A stretch of DNA of 64,000 nt from Primula veris (lineage: Eukaryota; Streptophyta; Magnoliopsida; Ericales; Primulaceae). Position numbers and translations under genes: made by a program. Position 1 is the first letter of the stretch; every line of letters starts with the position of its first letter. The notes under the pieces were generated by a model, which worked only from the letters and a program-made list of their open reading frames with translations, was not told where the DNA came from and did not search any database. Where the stretch lies: contig OY821742.1 of NCBI GenBank assembly GCA_963682055.1, positions 25,112,560 through 25,176,559 of the forward strand, given 5' to 3'. This document shows, piece after piece, positions 49,401 through 61,559 of this stretch.

Positions 49401-52020
49401 CAAATGGGATTAATGCTCTTTTAGAACTCAAAGCATACAACAGATCATTGATATGTTTAATGTTGATATGTAATAGAACACATCAATGTTACTGGAGAAC
49501 AGTTAATTGTAATTCTGTGACAAAATCAAGATTGTTTAGATGCTCTTCCTAATTTATCGAACTTTAAAAGGATTTCTTTCTAAGTAGGAGTGGCTTTTCT
49601 GGTGATATAGAACTGGCTTTCATGATCTTGGAGGGGAAATGCAGGTCGTGGTTCAAGACAGTGGTAAAATCCCCGTAAGTACAACTTAACATCTGAGAGC
49701 ATGAGAAACAATAGTTGCAAAAATATGAGGAGAGCAAACCTTAATAGATGAAACACCATTTTCTTAAATTAATTTTGAGCAAATATGACTCCTTAGTAAA
49801 GCAAGCATCCCATGTAACTCCTGTTTCATAATCAAGCAATTTGGAAAGTGTGCCTAGTACTCAAAACACACTGGTTCTACTTCTACATTATACAGATTGA
49901 AGGATTTGGATTTATTTGTTTCGCTGCCAGGTCAATTAACAAAAGTTGGACCGATCTACTTCCAATATTAACTTGAAAAAGACTAAGATATCAAAACCAT
50001 CAAATGAAATTAAGTTTAAATACATCTATAAGAAGTTAAAAGTACAAAAGCACAACTGCCATTTAAGTAAGTGACGACTTAACATAACAACCTCAACCGA
50101 ACAAAACATAATTTCTATCTATTTATTTAAAAAAAAATCTAAATGCAACCTTAAATTACTAATTTTTCAAGCACATGTCAGGGGAAAGAAAAACCTAAAG
50201 ATGTGGAGGTTAGATGGACAGAACAAACATATGAACTTTCCATGCCTTAGAAACCAATGTTCTGAACTTTTAACAAACACAATAAATAACAATGTCATGG
50301 ATATTTTCTACTCCAGACGCTGTTTTTGTTTTTAAACATAATTATTACGATTTCTTTAGGCCGCTCTGAAAGACAACAAATTCTGACATTCTTAATCTTG
50401 CATTAAAGTAAATTCCCAAAAACAAAACGAAACTGTCAATTGAAAACAAGATGTAACGTTTTCATTGGACAGACAGCAAGTACTACAAACATAAGCTATA
50501 GGAAAATTGGAGCTATATGTTTTCTTTGAACTAAACTTCACCAAACTACACCAAATTCCTCTATTTCCCATTTCTTCTGGATATTAAAGTCAAGGTTCTT
50601 ATTTAGTTCAAAATTAATAGCTAAAAAATGAGTTACAGGAAAAAAACTGATCGCACGTAGAACTAGCCACATCGATTCTAATGATAACAATAAGCTGAAA
50701 CAATTATTTTTCTACCAAAGAACCAATTCACGTAACAAATCTAGCAATCCAAAAAAAAACTTGGATGAGTGCTTGTCTGTCTACTACTTTTGAAACGGTA
50801 AACATATAAAAAAAAGTATGCACATAATGACGTGGAAAGACATACAAAATTATGTACAAACATTACATCATACTGCCTTTGTCCGTAAATAAGACCCTTT
50901 ACCATTCTGGAACATCTCTAACTGACTAATCACTTTTCTCTTGTTGTAATGAAATCTTCGTAACATTATCATTTTCACACTTGAAGCACAAAGAGTTACG
51001 ACACTAATGTACATTACGACGTGGTAAACAGTCCCTCCCGGAGTATATGCATTCTAGACCTTCCCGGAACTATTCCAAGTAACCAAACTAATGTAAGTGA
51101 TGACATGGCAATGTGATTTAGGTAACTTTTTAGGGATTTTCATAAGTGGTGTCGAATTTTCCCAAAAGATGTTTGCTAATTGATTGCACTCAACAAGAAT
51201 ATGTTTATATATATTTGAAAAATTGTAAACACTATTTTACTACTAGAAATTAGAAATTGAGTGCTACTGCTATCAGATCACATGAATTACTAAGGCAACA
51301 ACCAAATCAAAATATTAAAAAAAAAACCCACATAAAAAAATCAGTCCATCCCAAAATTCTTCCCTAGTTACCAAACCAATGTGAACGATGACGTGGCAAT
51401 GTGAATTCTGTAATTTTAAGTGATTTTCATAAGTGGTGTCGAATTTTCCCAAAATAAATTTACTAATTGATTGCAGTTAACAAGATTATAATATATATTT
51501 GAAAATTTGTAACACTATTTTCCTAATTTACTACTAAAAATTGAGTGCTACTGCTATCAGATCAAGTTAATTACTTAAGAAACAACTAAATCAAAAAAAA
51601 AAAAAAAAAAAACCCACATAACTAAATAAATAAAAGTGGCTTATTTGGAGAATATATTGTCACACTATTTTCCTAATTTACTACTATAAATTGAATGCTA
51701 GTGCTATCAAATCGCGTGAATTACTTAAGCAACAACCAAATCAAAAAATAAAACAAACCCACATAACTAAATAACAAAAATAAAAAGGAATATTTTCAGT
51801 AAAATCCCCAAAAAAAAAAAAGAAGGAAAAAAACCTGTTTCTTGATATGGGAAGAGGGATCAAGAGATTGGGCAGATTCAGAAGCGGCTTTTTGTTCGTC
51901 TTTTTTAATTATTCGACTTAACTTATTAATAAGAAATAAAAATCCGAAAGCTTCAATTAATATAACTGTCACAACCCCAATTATGAAACCTAGAAACAAT
52001 TCTGTGAATAAAACCCACAT
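43496..52020 (-). CDS. TEX2-like SMP-domain lipid-transfer membrane protein, 7 exons, 763 aa
   Basis: Minus-strand exons: 51835-52020, 49041-49273, 47138-47822, 46076-46430, 45241-45332, 44612-44806, 43496-44041. All introns are GT-AG and the 2,292-nt sum keeps one frame from ATG 52020 to TGA 43496. Residues 5-33 (ELFLGFIIGVVTVILIEAFG) form a transmembrane anchor. About 63-190 is PH-like (GAVWVLNPDF, then ETSWEKESWCKALRIAS). Residues about 330-600 form the SMP-LTD/DUF2404 domain (CLNMLISRLFFDV, MRIPSYVGEITLTGIDLG, YLGGVILDVES, GRIALFLISRFK). The C-terminus is charged, with coiled-coil character. This fits the plant homologues of TEX2, which are anchored in the ER and move lipids at membrane contact sites; that role is inferred from the family. 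The length agrees with the Arabidopsis DUF2404 proteins of about 780 aa. It is convergent with the alpha-galactosidase gene. Confidence 0.93.
44273..44298. repeat. (AT)n microsatellite in last intron
   Basis: A run of about 13 AT dinucleotides in the intron between exons 43496-44041 and 44612-44806 of the TEX2-like gene. No function is implied. Confidence 0.85.
51078..51790. repeat. Partial triplication in intron 1 of the TEX2-like gene
   Basis: A block containing cataagtggtgtcgaatttt at 51141 recurs about 287 bp later (51429). The downstream segment gagtgctactgctatcagat (51260) recurs at 51543. A third, shorter copy (ttgaatgctagtgctatcaa) lies at 51691. Copies one and two extend from about 51078 and 51366. 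The spacing shrinks from about 288 to 150 bp, so the third copy is truncated at its left. Confidence 0.8.
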
Positions 52021-52791
52021 TATAAAAAATAATAATTATAAAAAAAGTGGGTAATTTTAGAGAATGAATGAATATATTAGAAATGAATAAATAAGATATT
52101 TAAATTCGAAGTTAGGGAATAAAGATATGAGGAGAGAGAGAAGAGCGCGTAAAGATTGGGGGTTTTGGGATTATTATGGAATCTGAATATATTCTTCTTT
52201 TTTTTTGTTTTCTTTATACAATAGTTTGTACTACTTTGAATAAAATGTAAATAATCCCCCATTAACTATCAATTCAATTCTTGCAACTAATATACCCATA
52301 AATTATCAAACTTTTTTAACCCCTAATGTTCACTTTTAAAATGATATAACTTTTTATTCATTTATTTGTTTTATAAAATCATTTATTTGATATTTGTATT
52401 TTGTCAATATATACGAGTTAAGATAACAATTATTGTAAAAATTCATCAGAAGAGGCTTTCTATAAAAACAATTATTGTTTTAGTGAAATAAACTATTTTT
52501 TGGGTTATACTGTTATTCATTAAAAAAAATTACTTGACATGCATGAATATCAAATAAATGATTAAAATAAATAAAAAATAAGCCAAAACAGGTCACCGAA
52601 CATAAAGTTATATCATTTAAAAGATGGTATCGAGTGTTATTTGTAAAAAATTAATAATTTATAGGGGTTAATTGCAATGGATGATAGTTCCCAGGAGTTA
52701 TTTGTAAATGATCCATAGTTTCATGGGTTATTTGCATTTTACCGAAAGGGCCAAACACCTACTCTTACTACTTTCTCAAACACAAGTAATC
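52021..52791 (-). promoter_or_regulatory. Upstream region of the TEX2-like gene
   Basis: AT-rich sequence upstream of the ATG at 52020, expected to hold 5' UTR and promoter on the minus strand. A purine-rich run (ggagagagagaagagcg, plus strand 52130-52147) would read as a CT-rich leader on the minus strand. I could not fix a TATA box. Confidence 0.4.
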
Positions 52792-53543
52792 ACTGTAGAA
52801 TCGGAAGGGGACCGATTCGAAAATTTTAAACCCGTGTTTCGATCCGATAGTTTTTGAACGTCATTTAAAAATGCTGATCCCGATCCGAAAATGGTCGGGT
52901 CCCGATAATATGGATTCCTAATAATTTGGGATCCCGAAAGGTCGGGACAGGATTTCCCGATACTTGATACTGCTACAAAAAATTTGTTAAAAAGTTACAA
53001 AATAACTAGCAATTTTGTTAAAAATTTCGTTAGATTTAAAAAAAATAAAAAAAATGAGAGAATACTATGTTGATATTGTATTCGTTTATAAGATTGATTA
53101 TCAAACAAAACAACTAATTATAATTATTTTTAAGAAAAAATAAGCAATAACATTATTCAAAATAAAAGGAGGAAACAAATGTTTTAATTTTAGTTATTTA
53201 AGATTAAGATGAATAACATATGTAACAATAAACTCATACGAAAATAATAGTATGTTATTTAGTAAATAGACTACATGTGAGAGTAGGTTCATTTTTTTTT
53301 AATAAATATAAACTGGTAATATTCATAATAAGATTTTTTAATTTTTTAATTTTTTAATATATATTAATTCTGTCGGGTCGGGTCGGAAAATCCATCAAGA
53401 TTGGAAATAAAAATCCGATTCCAAACCGAATTACTTCGATACGGGACAAAAATCCGATCTTTCGGATCGGAACAACATCGGGTCGGGAAAAAATCGGGTT
53501 GAGACCGGATCGGGTTGGGATTTCGGAAATTTTTCACAGCCCT
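52792..53543. mobile_element. hAT-type non-autonomous element
   Basis: A 752-bp element between perfect 8-bp copies of AAGTAATC (52784-52791 and 53544-53551). The right end, read on the other strand, begins AGGGCTGTGAAAAATTTCC; the left end begins ACTGTAGAATC and is weaker. As in the element at 35716-36437, subterminal zones are packed with cggatcgg, gggtcggg and cccgatcc words. There is no transposase. Confidence 0.78.
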
Positions 53544-53551
53544 AAGTAATC

Positions 53552-55130
53552 CTACTACGCACAAACTCATAAAACATGATGACAAATTGACTCGTTTTTA
53601 CAAAACCAATTAAATAACTACGTAATCTAGTTTTTTTTTGGTTTTGTTCTATTTTCCAACAATCCAAACGGAAACCAAACTAAAAAAATAAAATAAAAAA
53701 TAATGCCTAAAATATTCAATTAACCAAAACATATTAGCAAAACATACAACAGCTAAAACTTTTTTCCCAAAACATACAAACATACAATTACACATTTATT
53801 AGAGTTGTATGTTTTAGAAATAAAAGTTTTGGTTCGTAGTTTTTGCTATTTAGATTTGGAAAGTTGTATGTTTTGATAATTTTCTAGAAAAAAAAAACGG
53901 GTTCGATTTGCCTTTTTTACTTTGAAAACGGGTTCCCGGTACAATTTGGTTTTTCAGGAAAAAAACTCTTATCCCTATCTACGATGATCATTCACAATCT
54001 GTATCATAAAAAATAGTAGAATTTAGTAAGTTAATTTTTTCCATTAAAGTGTTATCGCACTTGTCACCGTCTAATTAATTGTTGAACAAATGTCAATGTG
54101 TGTCCTGTATTTTTAAATAAAATAATAAGATATGAATGTAAACGTTCCGATCCGAATATGACATTATTGGATGAGTGTGCACATTCTAGCGAAGCCGGTA
54201 AAGGTGAGTAGCTGGTTTATATTAAAATAATATATATATATATACACACACACTAAATGTGTAATACTAGATGATCTATAATTTTTTTTTAACAATGTAT
54301 CGTTGTAGATAGTTAAAGTGTATTACTAATATATGCTCAACTCATATTATTTTGGGTCAATCCAATACTTACACCTTATTTTTCAAACGATTACACGTAT
54401 ATATAGAATCTGAAATAATAAAACACCATGCTTTATCAGGTATCAACCGACCAATGCACAAATTGTTGTTCGTCCTAGTAACACTGGCAAAACAACTAAT
54501 AGCTTTATTTACTTTTCTCATACTCTACAAAAATTCCACCACATACCTTCCGCAATCTTTCGAATAGCTTCTACAATAGCTTCAATCTCCTAATGATCTC
54601 AAGATTCGGCGAATCGTACCACTTAGCCTAAAGCTAATCTGCTTGGATATAGCTCGATTCCAATTTTACTCTTTAACTCGGATATGTGTTTTTCGAATAG
54701 TTAATGCTTCTTCTAAAAGCGTCGAACTTGCCTTATCTACCTCTCCACATATCCACTACATTGCCCGTCTCATATCGAAATACAAGATCACCCTCTGCCA
54801 TGTACTTCTAGATGTCAGAAGGCTTAATCCATACATACGGTTCATCATGCTCATTACCAATGCTAACAGGTTTTTACTGAAAACAATATTTCATAAAAAC
54901 CGAGTATAGTTTGTTTTTTTAATAACATTATGTGTATCTAAAGCTATATATTCAACACTAAATCATTTGGTGCCTTCCAAATATGCGAAAACCTACCTCC
55001 GAGAACCAGTTGGCCACAGAGGTGATCGCATTAGGAACAATATGCACTCCAAGTGAGCAACTAAACCAAACAAACCTTGTCAAATTAGATTGAAAAAATA
55101 AAAGTTCCATAGTCTCGATATGATCTGTCA
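53552..55130. other. Intergenic sequence left of the Tekay-type element
   Basis: No gene identified. 53735-53820 contains an inverted pair (aaaacatacaac / gttgtatgttttag) that could form a hairpin. 54560-54900 is less AT-rich and, on the minus strand, has a fragmentary frame including EPYVWIKPSDI and KYMAEGDLVFRYETGN, interrupted by stops. It looks like a decayed coding sequence that I cannot place. Confidence 0.4.
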
Positions 55131-55135
55131 CGCCC

Positions 55136-57296
55136 CGGATTTGGGTAAACCTGAGTCGTGAATATTATTAAAATAAAATAAAATATTAAAATAACGAAAC
55201 ATGTGGAATGTAATTCGATAATATGCCAATCAATAGAACCCAATAAATACTTCAGGCCATGCCGATAATCACATTTGATTCACTAAATTGGCCTAAAGGT
55301 AGCCAACGGTGTTCAAATGTGACAACACAAACAACACAGTACGTTTTACAAAATTTCGGCATGAGCTTTGCGTATTTATTTGTTTTCAATAAATTATACT
55401 TGTCTTAAACAACACATAACAAAATTGCAACGCAATTACCAAATAATCCAACAAGAATAAATCAAATCCAACCCAGCTGACATTCTATAAAATAGCATAA
55501 TCTAAAATATACAAGTGCACGAGATAAGTTACTCCAACCAAAAGAAAATTAATCTCGCGCTAAACGCTTACTAGGCCAACAAGGCTCAAAACGATATAAT
55601 GCCAAAATGAACAAAAAAACAAGTCTAGCGTGCGCGCGATCACGTGTAATATGATAATGAGCTTCATGCAAGCACTCTAAACTTCACCACCATCTACGTC
55701 AGCACCTGTACATCGATCGTGAACAAAATGTACAGAAAACAAAGAAAGGAGATAAGAAAACAATCTCGCTTTAAAAACGACGCGTGCTAATAAGCACGCA
55801 CACACAATCCTAACATGGCAAATATGATATCTCGGCAAATAATGAAAAATGCAATTGCACGAAAAACACATCAACAAATATAACTCGCAACACAAGTAAA
55901 TGAACATATAATCAAGATCAGCTGAATTAATAATAAAACAAAATAAAATAAAATAAAACAAGACTCAACGAAACACAAAGTCGGGATTGCCTCACATGTA
56001 CTCACTTTTGGAGCCACTCTGCTCTAGGACCCAAAGTGCAATGGTTCCTTCACCCATATTCTGACACTAATATGTGACCAAAAGATATGGGGCCGACTTT
56101 AAGGGGACTAACCCTATGGTACCGATATACCTAATCCTTGCGTAAGTTTCCGGGATCTCACCGTAAGCTGACACAGCTCCGCCTTAACACTTGGTACTGC
56201 AATCCCTAAAATAAATATAAAAGACTCCGAATACCAAACACGAAAACCGTAAACTCCACAATAAAACATAAAACACACTTTATTGATGTAATTAGATAAA
56301 CACATCACCACAGAAGTATACACGATATCACCACTGACACACTTTCACCACTTTCACGTTTTTTAAAAGATTTAATTAAATAACACATTTAATTCATTTT
56401 ATTTTAAAAATAGTAAAATCGCCATACACAATATAATCTATAAAAATAACGATGCGAAGCCGTTACACAATAACATGATGCAATACACACTAACCATTTC
56501 ACATAACCTAGCATACAACAAACAACACACAAAACCGCCTTTAAAGCGAAACCATATTCTTCTCCCTTACCTACACAAACGAGAGCTCGTTTGTCAAAAA
56601 ACCCCAAACTCAAGTCGAAACCCCAACGAACAGTTAGAACCAGATCTGGACAGTCCAATAACAGTCCTTAAACAGTCCCTAAACGTAATTAAAACGAGCT
56701 ACAGATTAATATAAAAATCCCTAATTCGGATTATAGCAAATATTCCCAAAAATGGGTTTTTATAAAATTCAAAATCAGATAAAACGGCTTACACGGATAG
56801 ATAGCTCTCAAAAAATAAGCTAATAAAACATATTTGATTGTCGAAAACGGACCCCCGATGACCTCGTAATCGGCTCCCGAATTCGCTGCCCTAAAAACCC
56901 CCGAAAACCCCACATACAACCACTGCCAGAACTCGTCGGACTGCAGCCCTAACTCGTGTCTGACTTGAACAGTCCTTCTCTGGTGGACCTGATCTCCCTC
57001 TCTGTCACTCAGCTGTCTCTCTCTCTCTCTCTTGTCTCTCTCCGTATATATGTATATATGTATCTATGTATATATGCAATATGTATATGTATTATCTATA
57101 TATTTAGATTTTAGTAATTTACTAATTAGTCCACTTATTTATTACACGATACCAATCACCCCCACAACTATTATATACACCAAATTTCATATCACACATG
57201 TATATTTCACACAATTACGTAATCACCCACAAAACTAAATATCAATATCTTATTACTAAAATTAATAATAAAGTACAAAATTTTCGAGACGTTACA
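55136..57296 (-). repeat. Chromovirus 3' LTR
   Basis: On the plus strand it begins TGTCACGCCCCGG and ends GACGTTACA; on the minus strand it runs TGTAACGTC ... GTGACA. It contains several antisense-like frames (for example 55677-55961 and 56114-56323) that have counterparts in the other LTR. These are a consequence of the repeat and show no recognisable protein. Confidence 0.95.
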
Positions 57297-58693
57297 TTCT
57301 CCCCAACTTAAAAGAATTTCGTTCCGAAATTAAACACATACCCGAATCAATAAATAAGTCTGGATACTTAGCACGAATCTCCAGCTCACGTTCCCATGTT
57401 GCCTCTTCGATCGCATGGTGACTCCACAATACTTTCACCAAAGGAATAACGCGCCTTTGTAGTACCTACTCACGTCTATCAAGTATACGGACCGGACGAA
57501 CCACATAAGAAACATCCTCATGTACTCGAAGATCGGAAAAATTCAGAATATGCGATGGGTCTGGCTCGTACTTCTGGAGCATCGAAACATGAAACACTGG
57601 GTGTACATTCGCCAATTGCGGTGGCAAAGCTAACTGATAGGCCAGATCACCAATTCTCTCCAAAATCAAGAAATGTCCAATAAACCGCGATGACAACTTC
57701 CCACGCCTCCGAAAATGCATAATGCCCTTACGAGGCAATATTTTAAGGAACACATGATCACCCACCCCAAACTCCAACTGTCGCCTTCGTCTGTCCACGT
57801 AACTCTTTTGACGGCTTCTCGCTGTCTCTAGCTTTTGCTTAATCAAAAGTTTCTTCTCTGTAGTCTCTCGAACCACATCTGGTCCTAACAATGACGATTA
57901 ACTGACCTCCATCCAACACACAAGAGATCTACAAGGTCGCCCATATAGGGCATCATAAGGGGCCATCTCAATGCTCGAATGATAACTATTATTATAAGCG
58001 AACTCAATCAACGCCACATGTTTCTCCCAACCCCCACTAAAATCAAGTACACACGCACGAAGCATATCCTCCAAAGTTTGGATAGTCCTCTCCGACTGCC
58101 CATCGGTCTGAGGGTGATATGCCGTACTCAAATCTAGTTTCGTCCCTAACGCCATCTGAAGGTTCTGCCAGAAATGAGACACAAAACGAGGATCACGATC
58201 AGACACAATAGAAACTAGGACGCCATGTAAGCGAACAATCTCACGGACATAAAGCTCGCATAGCTGCTCGACTTTGTCGCTAACACGCATGGGAGAAAGT
58301 GGGCCGATTTCATCAACCGATCCACTACGACCCATATCGCATCTTTCCCCCTACTAGATCTCGGCAACCCCACTAGAAAGTCCTAGTTATACGTTCCCAC
58401 TTCCACTCGGGTATAGGCAAAGGTTTAAGCAACCCTCCCGGCCTCTGATGTTCTATCTTCACCTGCTGACAGGTAAGACATTTACTAACAAAGTCCGCCA
58501 CATCCTTTTTCATTTCACTCCAATAAAACTGTTGAGCTAGGTCGTGGTACATCTTGGTACCACCAGGATGAACTACCAATCGAGAATGGTGGAATTCTTT
58601 CATAACCTCTACGTGCATACTCATAGGTACAAACAAACGATCCATAAATCTCACTCCGCCATCTGAGCCAATCTTCCATCTGTTGAGTCCCAA
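57292..58693 (-). pseudogene. Chromovirus integrase and chromodomain (broken)
   Basis: The minus-strand frames give the zinc-binding N-terminus (HHSRLVVHPGGTKMYHDL ... CLTCQQ), a core with Asp in SDRDPRF and Glu in [11 protein letters not shown], the GPDVV...RRRRQLEFGVGDHVFL region, and a chromodomain (VKVLWSHHAIEEATWERE) near 57360-57460. Small deletions near 58375 (before the first core Asp) and near 58295 shift the frame. A stop follows the MEVS segment at 57898 and a TGA lies at about 57463 just before the chromodomain. The frame ends at 57292-57294, five bases inside the LTR. The chromodomain is thought to direct insertion toward particular chromatin. Confidence 0.9.
57297..57308 (-). 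other. Chromovirus polypurine tract
   Basis: On the minus strand AGTTGGGGAGAA directly precedes the 3' LTR (TGTAACG), the standard position for the plus-strand primer. It overlaps the last codons of the pol frame. Confidence 0.85.
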
Positions 58694-58738
58694 CTCACTC
58701 GAAACTTTAACTCGTAAGTCTCTAGATTCCTCGTCTCC

Positions 58739-60258
58739 TTATTGGGCCTCAACTACCCTCGAGACTAACGATGGTTGTACCTTCACCGAGAACAACACGG
58801 CTGAATTTTCTTCTTCACCCACTTCGAAGTCGAATTCGTTAAAAACATTTAGCATACCCCATTCATTAACAGCTACGCATGCCAAAGAACACCTAGTCTT
58901 GCGACTCAAGGTGTCCGCCACCATATTTGCTTTACCGGGATAGTATTGTAAATCGAAATCATATTGCTCGAGATACTCCATCCACCTCATCTGTCTTAAG
59001 TTTAAGTCACACTGGGTGAAAATATACTTGAGACTCTTGTGATCCGAAAACACGTTGAATCTCTCTCCAAACAAGTAGTGCCGCCAACACTTCAAAGAAA
59101 ACACCACTGCAGCCAACTCGAGATCATGAGTGGGATAATTCTTCTCATGGACCTTTAAATGTCGGGATGCATAAGCAACAACCTTGCCATCTTTCATTAA
59201 AACTGCTCTGAGACCTTCCATTGAGGCATCACAATAAATATGATACTCCACACCTTGTTCTGGGATGATGAGAATAGGGGCAAAAGTTAGATGACCCTTC
59301 AATTCCTGAAAAGAAATATCACACTTTTTGTTCCATTCGAATTTAACGCCTTTCTTCGTTAGTCGAGTTAATGGACCTGCCAAACGAGAGAAATCTTGTA
59401 CGTATCTTCGATAATAGCCCGCAAGTCCCAAAAAACTTCGGATCTCGAACACACTTCTTGGTTGCACCCAATCAGTTACCACTTTGATCTTAGAAGGATC
59501 AACCGATACTCCACCTGCAGACACTACATGGCCAATAAACTTCACCTCTTACATCCAAAACTCACACTTGGAAAACTTAGCATAGAGCTTGTGCTCTCGT
59601 AAAAGAGTAAGCACAATACGAAGATGATCCCTATGTTCTTCCTCAGATGAAGAGTATACCCGAATATCGTCCACAAACACCATGACAAACTTATCCAGAA
59701 AGGCTCTAAAAACACGGTTCATCAAGTCCATAAAAGCAGCAGGTGAATTCGTTAACCCGAATGGCATCACTAGAAACTCATAATGACCATACCGAGTACG
59801 AAATGCATTCTTAGGAATATCCATCTCACGAACTCGAAGTTGATGGTACCCTGAGCGAAGATCAATCTTCGAAAAACACTTCGACCCTTTCAGCTGATCG
59901 AAGAGGTCATCGATTCGTGGCAGGGGATACTTATTCTTTATCGTAACTCGATTCAACTTATGATAATCAATACACATACGCATACTACCATCTTCTTCTG
60001 GACAAATAATGTTGGCGCACCCTATGGAGACACACTAGGACGTATAAATCCCTTACCCAACAAATCATCCAACTATTCCTTTAACTCTTTCAGTTCAGCT
60101 GGCGCTAAACGATAAGGAGTCATAGCAACAGGAGCAGTCCCTGGTGCTAAGTCTATAGAAAACTCCACCTCACGCTGAGGAGAAAGTTCGACAAGATCAT
60201 TAGGAAATACCTCGAAAAACTCACACACCACCGGAGGTAGCTCGACATCGGTAGACAC
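58739..60258 (-). pseudogene. Chromovirus reverse transcriptase and RNase H (broken)
   Basis: Minus strand. 60073-60258 carries the linker before the RT ([19 protein letters not shown]). The RT follows at 59549-59983 with [32 protein letters not shown] and FVDD in [13 protein letters not shown] stop at 59546 splits it from the thumb and RNase H (58739-59545), with [27 protein letters not shown] and [14 protein letters not shown] frameshift lies between 60073 and 59983. Catalytic Asp residues are retained; the reading frame is not. Confidence 0.92.
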
Positions 60259-60461
60259 TTCATCACTAACCGATAAGCTAGCTAATAACCCACCTAAGTC
60301 ATCAATAACGTTCCACGATGGAGAAAAACGACTACATCGGTCCCCAGAGAAAATAATACGATCACCAGAAGGAGTAATAAAAGATACACGTCTACGTTCA
60401 CAATCAATAATGGTCTGAAAGAAAGATAACTAGTCCATACCAAGAATAACATCAAAGCTAG

Positions 60462-61030
60462 TCATATCAAGCACAAGAAAGTCAAACACAAAAGGGTGTT
60501 CAGAAATATAAAGCACACAGTCATGACATATGCGATCAAGCGGAACATAACCAAAATAGCAGGATCCTGAATACTGAATAATATACCCATAGATAAAGCA
60601 AAACAAGAGGAAATAAATGAACGAGAAGCGCCGGTATCAAATAAAACATTAGCCCAAGAAGAGCGAACGAGTAAGGTATCTCGAATAACTGAAGGTTCAC
60701 CCCTGTCAGTATTAACTTGAGGCAGGGCAAACACACGAGCTTGAGTACCCTGAGAAGATTGAGAAGACTGGTGCTGCTGATAATCACCACGACTAGAACT
60801 CTGAAAACCACCGTGAGTTGCCATAGAATTATGAGGAAGAGGAGCCTTAGGACCGGAATAAGAAGGCGCAATCGAATAGTTCTGAGTAGTTGGAGTAGTA
60901 CGACTAGGAGCTGAGGAAATGGCACTAGTTCCCCTTAACATGCACTGACTCTGAAGATGTCCTAAACCACCACACTTATGACACTTAGCCCTAGGACAGT
61001 CTCGAACCCTATGAGCCCGAGAACCACCTT
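60462..61030 (-). pseudogene. Chromovirus gag tail (CCHC) and protease
   Basis: On the minus strand the knuckle CHKCGGLGHLQSQC lies at about 60945-60990, then a Ser/Thr/Gln-rich linker, then the protease with NVLFDTGASRSFIS near 60620-60660, where DTG is the active-site triplet. The frame is lost near 60470. Upstream only about 530 bp remain before the 5' LTR, so the capsid part of gag is missing. Confidence 0.88.
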
Positions 61031-61544
61031 AACACTTAAAAATGTTACCATATACACACGGCATACAGGGTACAACGAAAACATGAAACAAACTAAACGC
61101 CTACAAATCCTACTTGTCTACACAAATATCAATCTTTCTTAACCCGTCGTAATTTAGTTTCAGTCACTAACAATCATAAAAACAATCCGTTGGAAGGCAC
61201 CACGAGTAACATAAAAAATACATGTAGCACATAAAAAATATTCCTATATAATCACACCACGAGTAACACACAACTGGATACAAAATATGTCCACCAACTA
61301 AAACCGTTCACATTCAACAAACACGAAACTGTTTAAGAAGAACCATATATACACCCATTAAAACGGATCAACTCACAATACAATATAAGTCAACCAAACT
61401 TGAATGTCAACAAACAACCAAATACACCACATGGATTTTGAAAAATGCAGATTTTCTTAAAATGTCTTACACCACCAAGTATCACCCATCCTCGTGTGTG
61501 CCTATCCTACCCAACAGGCAACCAAGTTAATCGGAACCCGGTTA
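61031..61544 (-). other. Chromovirus leader, gag mostly absent
   Basis: The interval between the 5' LTR and the zinc knuckle should contain a gag of more than 1 kb in a complete element. Here it is about 0.5 kb of sequence with no long frame on the minus strand. A deletion is the simplest reading. Confidence 0.6.
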
Positions 61545-61556
61545 GCTCTGATACCA
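61545..61556 (-). other. Primer-binding site, initiator Met tRNA
   Basis: On the minus strand TGGTATCAGAGC starts four bases inside the 5' LTR edge. This is the classic plant primer-binding site complementary to the 3' end of the initiator methionine tRNA, where minus-strand DNA synthesis begins. Confidence 0.93.
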
Positions 61557-61559
61557 AGC

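Noticed and set aside
50871..51045. Possible Stowaway MITE (tactgcctttgtccgtaaat at the left)
   Set aside because: The right end does not form a convincing inverted repeat with the left, so it may be only a fragment.
55677..56658. ORFs in the chromovirus LTR with copies at 62115-63055
   Set aside because: Duplicated because they lie in both LTRs; the residues resemble no known protein and the frames differ in length between copies.
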